Source: Palaeococcus ferrophilus DSM 13482 (GTDB lineage: Archaea > Methanobacteriota_B > Thermococci > Thermococcales > Thermococcaceae). From it: 64,000 nucleotides of DNA. The notes under the pieces were generated by a model. It ran no database searches, had not been told where the DNA came from, and was given only the letters and a program-made list of their open reading frames with translations. Below, one piece after another: positions 60,006-64,000 of the stretch (position 1 is the first letter of the stretch; each line of letters starts with the position of its first letter). The stretch spans positions 124,001-188,000 of the forward strand of contig NZ_LANF01000011.1 of the NCBI RefSeq assembly GCF_000966265.1. Direction: 5' to 3'. Position numbers and translations under genes: made by a program.

Positions 60006-62506
60006 AAGTACATGTTTTGGTAAGTAGCGTTCTAATGCTCCTGCTAATTCTATCATCCATGGTGGGAGCCGTAATCGCGCCCACGGGAGCACTTCAGGGG
60101 CTGGGAATAAACGTTGTAAAAACCTCCCACGTTCAGGAGAACGGTGTAAACAGCGTCGTCCTGCTCGGCGAGACAGTGCGTGATGGCGTTAACTACACCA
60201 TCCTCGTTACCATAACGGAGTACCCCGTTAAAACGAGCGAAGACCTGATGGCCGTAGAGATAGGGGACGTCCTCACACCGGGCATTAGCATTGCCCCATC
60301 CATGGACGAGACCCTTCAAAACTCAGGAGAATCAGAAAACGGCGAAGATATAAGTTTTCTCCTGGGCTACAGCTTTTACAAGACCGCGTTTTATCCCGAA
60401 ACTCTGGATGGAGAGCCCGTTGGAGAGAACATCACAGTTGATTTCAGGACAGGTCTGCGTTCCTTCTACTCCCATGAGTTCCCCTTTGGAGATCTCAGAA
60501 TCTCAATCCAGATTTCCGGGGAGTACCTGAACTTCCAGCGCACTTTTGATTCCTTCCTCTCCACGGCCTGTAACCTTAACGAGAACAACCAGACGGAGTG
60601 CCACACGGAGTTCATGCAGGATGAATACAACTCATACCTGTCCTCAATGCTCGCAATGAAGGCCTACGCATACTCCCAGGCCCGTTCACTGGGAAAGAGC
60701 GTCGAGAACGCGGTTTTGGCTTCCCTGAAGGGCCAGCCCTATCCCGCGAGGTTCCTGGGAGACTTCCAGCTGTGTGTTCCGGGGAGCGGATGTGTTAAGC
60801 TCTCCCCCGGCTACATAGGAACCATCACGTTCAACGAAACCGATATCGAAAAAGGAGGGAGACTCATCTTTTCGGCGAGCGTCTTCGACAGAAACGGCGA
60901 TGTCTCGGGGGTTGAGGCCTATTACATAGACCAGAGCGGAAAGTACGGTGACGAGGCAATAAAGTTCCCCTCCGCCCAGGAGTTCTACTCCTACATGGCC
61001 ACTCAAAAAAGTAGCACCGTGGCCTACGCGTGGATGAACGGGTCGAGCATAACCGTGCCAGTTATCCTCGATGTGGTGATAAAGCCCGGTCAGGTTAAGG
61101 AAGGAAAGGCAAGGGTGGTTTTCGTGGTCAGGGACGGCAGCGGGGGCGATACCAAGGAGGTATCGTGGGACTTCGTGTTCGCAGGGAACGTCACTGGTTA
61201 TTCTCTCAACTTGCTCACACCGAAGAACGGTGCCCACCTCAAGCAGATAATAAACGGCCTCTTCTCCGTGCCCCTCTATGCGGAGGTCAAGGGTAGTGGT
61301 GCCAAAGACCTCTACGCAGTCGTCACACTCCCTGACGGAAGTTCTAAGAGGCTGTCCGTTGATAACGGTGAGATACTCGACGTTATCTACATGAGCGACC
61401 CGAGCGTGAAGGAGGGAACGCTCACCGTGAGCCTCTACGGAAAGGTGGGCGATGAGGAGAGACTCCTCGTGAAGAAGAGCATCCACGTGAGCCTCGTAAG
61501 TGCGGAAGTGCCGGGGGACGAGATAGACAACGACATGGACGGCTTAACCGACTGCGACGACCCTGACATAGCGACCTGCGACGCTTGTATCCTTCAGAAG
61601 AAGCTCGAATGGGCGGAATCTCTGATGGAGAGGCACATTGACTACATCAACAAGATGATAGAGACCGACCCGGGCATGAAGGTTGTCTATGACCTCTACA
61701 TCGAGCACCTCCGCGAGCTTCACGAGCAGTACAAGGACGACCCCGATAGGATGGTCAAGGAGATGAACGCCTACATGGAGGAGAAGGTCTACAGGAACCA
61801 GGAGATCAACCGCTACCTCTCCATATTCGCGGACGACCCCGAGAAGCGCTACAAACTCCGTCAAATAGCCGAGAAGTACCGCTACGACCCCATACAGCGG
61901 AGGATAGCTATGAGGCGCTTCATCTACGAGAACTCGGAGAGCGAGGCGGAAAGAGAAGCTACCATGAACGCTATTCTAACGGGAATCCTTGAACCGCCCA
62001 AGTGGCTCGTTGGAGGACAGTACGGCTCGGGCGGGGCCCTCGACTGGGCGAACTTCGTGGCGAGTAACTTTGAGAAGGTCGGTGACACGGTTAAGCTGAA
62101 GGGAACGGAGACGGTTAAGATGCTCAGGACACCCGTCAACGTTTTCCTCGTCGCCCAAGATGCAAGGGCGCTCATGAAGCAGGCGGAGGAGCTCAAGAAG
62201 ATGAACCTGCCCGAGAACACGAAGGTTTCGATAATAGTTCTCGACGGGGCTACCAAGATAGGGAAGCTCCTCGATCCGACCGGCTACTTTGGGAACATGG
62301 CCGATGCAACGATAGGCTCCCTCGTGAACCTCCGCAAGAAGATAGAGGAAAGGAACCAGGGCTGGTTCACCTGGAACGGCTACGTTCTCCACGAGACTGC
62401 GAAGCCCGGCATCTACGAGGACTACGAGACGGGCAGGAAGTTCAAGCGTATCTCAGGCGGATGGCTCAGCCCTCCAACCTTCGTGGAGGTGAAGGAAAAT
62501 GGGTAA
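60002..62506 (+). CDS. Large secreted protein with calcium-type motif, unknown family
   Basis: 834 aa. Signal peptide MKVHVLVSSVLMLLLILSS-like; GTG 60002 follows GGAGGAATGTC and overlaps the previous stop. First ~500 residues are beta-rich with many N-x-S/T. At about 510-535 a DEIDNDMDGLTDCDDPD segment looks like a calcium-binding D-x-D loop followed by CDAC. The rest is helical, very charged (EKRYKLRQIAEKYRYDPIQR), with no second membrane span visible. I cannot name a family. It overlaps the next gene by 8 nt. Confidence 0.6.
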   Translation: MKVHVLVSSVLMLLLILSSMVGAVIAPTGALQGLGINVVKTSHVQENGVNSVVLLGETVRDGVNYTILVTITEYPVKTSEDLMAVEIGDVLTPGISIAPSMDETLQNSGESENGEDISFLLGYSFYKTAFYPETLDGEPVGENITVDFRTGLRSFYSHEFPFGDLRISIQISGEYLNFQRTFDSFLSTACNLNENNQTECHTEFMQDEYNSYLSSMLAMKAYAYSQARSLGKSVENAVLASLKGQPYPARFLGDFQLCVPGSGCVKLSPGYIGTITFNETDIEKGGRLIFSASVFDRNGDVSGVEAYYIDQSGKYGDEAIKFPSAQEFYSYMATQKSSTVAYAWMNGSSITVPVILDVVIKPGQVKEGKARVVFVVRDGSGGDTKEVSWDFVFAGNVTGYSLNLLTPKNGAHLKQIINGLFSVPLYAEVKGSGAKDLYAVVTLPDGSSKRLSVDNGEILDVIYMSDPSVKEGTLTVSLYGKVGDEERLLVKKSIHVSLVSAEVPGDEIDNDMDGLTDCDDPDIATCDACILQKKLEWAESLMERHIDYINKMIETDPGMKVVYDLYIEHLRELHEQYKDDPDRMVKEMNAYMEEKVYRNQEINRYLSIFADDPEKRYKLRQIAEKYRYDPIQRRIAMRRFIYENSESEAEREATMNAILTGILEPPKWLVGGQYGSGGALDWANFVASNFEKVGDTVKLKGTETVKMLRTPVNVFLVAQDARALMKQAEELKKMNLPENTKVSIIVLDGATKIGKLLDPTGYFGNMADATIGSLVNLRKKIEERNQGWFTWNGYVLHETAKPGIYEDYETGRKFKRISGGWLSPPTFVEVKENG

Positions 62507-63761
62507 GTTCACAGCATTTTTCTTGATACTCATACTCCTAGGGGCGGCTTACATCTACTACACGAATCCCCACATAATAGACGACCTCACGAAGGGAAGG
62601 GACAACTTCCCCAATGGCTTTGATTCCGGTGGAGATACCTCCACAACGTCCACTTCCTCCCCCTGGGAAAGCACCTCCACGGGGGGACCTTCCGGGACCT
62701 CCAGCGAACCATTCTCCGGTGAGAATGGGTGGGTTGACTCGGACGACGATGGAAGTAAAGACGTTTACATCGGGGGCGACTATGCGGAGGTTCCCACCAC
62801 GAACGGCTCGGTGCTCTTCCTTGACAGGAACAAGGACGGGAGGATAGACGCGATACACCTCGACACGACCGGCGACGGGAACTACGACACCGCCTACCTC
62901 GACGAAGACTACAACGGAAAGACCGACACGTGGAGGACGACCTTCAACGGCGTGGAGAGCTACGCGTGGGACATAACCGGTGACGGGATTCCGGATGTCT
63001 ACGATTCCAACGGGGACGGAAAGGTTGACGCCTGGGACATAAACTCCGATGGAATAATAGACGAGCGCGACGTTGATTTCGATGGGACCCCCGACCTTCA
63101 CGACTACGACTTCGACGGGGTCTTTGACGAGTTCGAGAAGAACGTTACCCTCTATCCTCCAGAAAGCGCGAACGGGACGTTGGGGACTTTCACCTGCCCG
63201 GATAACAAGGAAGACGCCTACAGGCTCTTCGTCCAGGCCTACAACAACGTCACTTCCCTCCAATCTTCAGGAGCAAGCGATGAGGAGATTCAGGAGGCAT
63301 ATGCCAAGTACCAGGAAGCTAAAGCATGTTACGACTCCTTCTCGAGTACGACGACTTCTGCAACCTCAAGTGGGGAGATGGAAGAACTCAAGACCGCCAC
63401 CCTCGACACCGATGGAGTGATGGCGATAAAGTTCTCCACGGGCGAGCTGAAGGGCTCTGACCAGACCCTGACGTGGGAAGACATTGACATTATGGCAGAA
63501 CCGTGGTGCGTTGACTATCCGGCCTTACTCGGCCACTACATAGACCTCGGCGAGGGGAGCCTCGATAGCTTGGACCCGAGGGCGGTGCCGACCTCCGGCT
63601 ATCCAACGAGTGAGGTTGCCGATGAGATCAAAATGGGGCACGTCTACGTGAACCTCAACTCCGATGGGACGCTTACAGCCTTTGAGCTCGTCTCCCACGA
63701 GAAAACCGGTGACTGCTCCCACAGGATAACGATAAGGTACGCAAACCTCGGAGGGGGCTGA
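62499..63761 (+). CDS. Membrane-anchored protein with EF-hand/dockerin-like repeats
   Basis: 420 aa. N-terminal anchor (FFLILILLGAAYIYY), Ser/Thr/Gly-rich stalk (TSTTSTSSPWESTSTGG), then about ten D-x-D/N-x-D-G loops (DRNKDGRIDAIHLDTTGDG, DSNGDGKVDAWDINSDG, DFDGTPDLHDYDFDG) that look like calcium-binding EF-hand or thrombospondin-type-3 repeats, and a C-terminal domain with Cys in TFTCPDNK, KACYDSF, AEPWCVDYP and GDCSHRI. It is anchored by the N-terminus with the rest outside. Works with the 834-aa protein by operon position; function unknown. Confidence 0.65.
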   Translation: MGKFTAFFLILILLGAAYIYYTNPHIIDDLTKGRDNFPNGFDSGGDTSTTSTSSPWESTSTGGPSGTSSEPFSGENGWVDSDDDGSKDVYIGGDYAEVPTTNGSVLFLDRNKDGRIDAIHLDTTGDGNYDTAYLDEDYNGKTDTWRTTFNGVESYAWDITGDGIPDVYDSNGDGKVDAWDINSDGIIDERDVDFDGTPDLHDYDFDGVFDEFEKNVTLYPPESANGTLGTFTCPDNKEDAYRLFVQAYNNVTSLQSSGASDEEIQEAYAKYQEAKACYDSFSSTTTSATSSGEMEELKTATLDTDGVMAIKFSTGELKGSDQTLTWEDIDIMAEPWCVDYPALLGHYIDLGEGSLDSLDPRAVPTSGYPTSEVADEIKMGHVYVNLNSDGTLTAFELVSHEKTGDCSHRITIRYANLGGG

Positions 63762-63762
63762 A

Positions 63763-63888
63763 ACGGAACCCCTAACCGGATTCCACGTCTTCGGTCCTCT
63801 TCTGGGCCTTTTCTTGATTTTGGTAGCGTTAGCTCTCCTCCTTTTGTTTGCAAAGCTTGTCCTAATGCTCATTCGGAGGCTTGTTTGA
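63763..63888 (+). CDS. 41-aa FGPLLG mini-protein (copy 2), apparent ACG start
   Basis: The frame ends at TGA 63886-63888 and reads FHVFGPLLGLFLILVALALL then LLFAKLVLMLIRRLV, like copy 1 (FNVFGPLLGAILLIVL). No ATG, GTG or TTG occurs upstream of the FGPLLG block before an in-frame stop at 63733-63735. GGAGGGGG at 63750-63757 lies 5 nt before an ACG at 63763. Either ACG is the start, or the frame is entered by frameshift from the preceding gene, or the gene is decayed. Confidence 0.4.
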   Translation, partial: TEPLTGFHVFGPLLGLFLILVALALLLLFAKLVLMLIRRLV

Positions 63889-63921
63889 TGAGACTGAAAA
63901 GAAAATCGGAAGGTGTTTGAT

Positions 63922-64000
63922 ATGGAGAAAGTGGTTTACGTTATACCCAACCTGGAGTACCACAAGGGCTTTCTCAAGAGCGCCCTGGTGAACCTTGTTG
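63922..64000 (+). CDS. 5' end of an unidentified CDS (partial, runs off the window)
   Basis: ATG 63922 preceded by GGAAGGTGTTTGAT. The 26 visible residues (MEKVVYVIPNLEYHKGFL and on) show a strand-helix start without diagnostic motifs. Same orientation and close to the secreted cluster, so probably its next member. Confidence 0.5.
   Translation, partial: MEKVVYVIPNLEYHKGFLKSALVNLV

Noticed and set aside
63888-63920. 10-codon frame between the second mini-protein and the last partial gene
   Set aside because: Too short and followed at once by a better start at 63922; more likely leader sequence.

Overview
The window reads as chromosomal DNA of a hyperthermophilic archaeon of the order Thermococcales, most likely a GC-rich Thermococcus. 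The evidence is a set of lineage-typical genes: a cupin-type phosphoglucose isomerase next to an ADP-dependent glucokinase, archaeal phosphoglycerate mutase, PEP synthase, a pyrolysin-type protease, a Mrp/MinD-type HypB, mannosylglycerate synthesis genes, and secreted proteins ending in a CGP-CTERM-like tail. Promoters show archaeal BRE/TATA boxes, and many genes start about 4 nt behind a GGTGAT-type ribosome binding site. The species cannot be fixed from the sequence alone.

Layout. 1-5.7 kb: CoA-disulfide-reductase-like flavoprotein, NMD3, a solitary TnpB element inserted between NMD3 and a DUF424 gene, and an NfeD/slipin pair. 5.8-12.9 kb: a 1462-residue secreted subtilase, an M20 peptidase and apgM. 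13.0-17.1 kb: a four-gene overlapping membrane cluster (anchored protein, two related Wzy-like polytopic proteins, an ArnT-like glycosyltransferase), probably for a surface glycan. 17.2-24.7 kb: ppsA, then an AT-richer island holding a frameshifted ABC exporter, a small HTH regulator and, divergently, a 46-codon peptide gene with a radical SAM enzyme (a candidate RiPP pathway), then a PEP-synthase-like protein lacking the C-terminal barrel. 24.9-30.4 kb: two MATE exporters flank a DUF2202 ferritin-like gene, several tiny membrane-protein genes and an ArsR-type regulator. 30.4-37.4 kb: chemoreceptor-like protein, DUF2334 protein, two tRNA genes, glnA, moaE, a K+-channel fusion and a protein resembling HerA ATPases but without a P-loop.

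37.4-41.0 kb: hycI-hypB-hypA for [NiFe]-hydrogenase maturation, a GNAT protein and a TPR protein. 41.0-46.7 kb: a large CGP-CTERM PKD protein, TraB-like protein, RNase Z, a KH mini-protein and an M50 protease. 46.7-53.6 kb: pgiA and glkA, then mpgS-mpgP-manC-manB. Together these can take glucose to fructose-6-P and then through mannose-6-P, mannose-1-P and GDP-mannose to mannosylglycerate, a thermolyte of these archaea. 53.7-64 kb: SepF, a ZPR1-type protein, two small proteins, a second large CGP-CTERM-like paralogue, BtpA, and a run of secreted or membrane proteins with repeated FGPLLG-type mini-proteins that continues past the window end.

Most promising for new biology: the peptide/radical SAM locus (21.85-23.09 kb) with its divergent ABC exporter; the DUF2202/mini-membrane-protein operon with a perfect palindromic operator whose motif recurs at the nearby regulator gene; the matched promoters of the two MATE genes; the TnpB with a displaced catalytic glutamate; and the zinc-motif/beta-helix/K+-channel fusion. 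No CRISPR array was seen.
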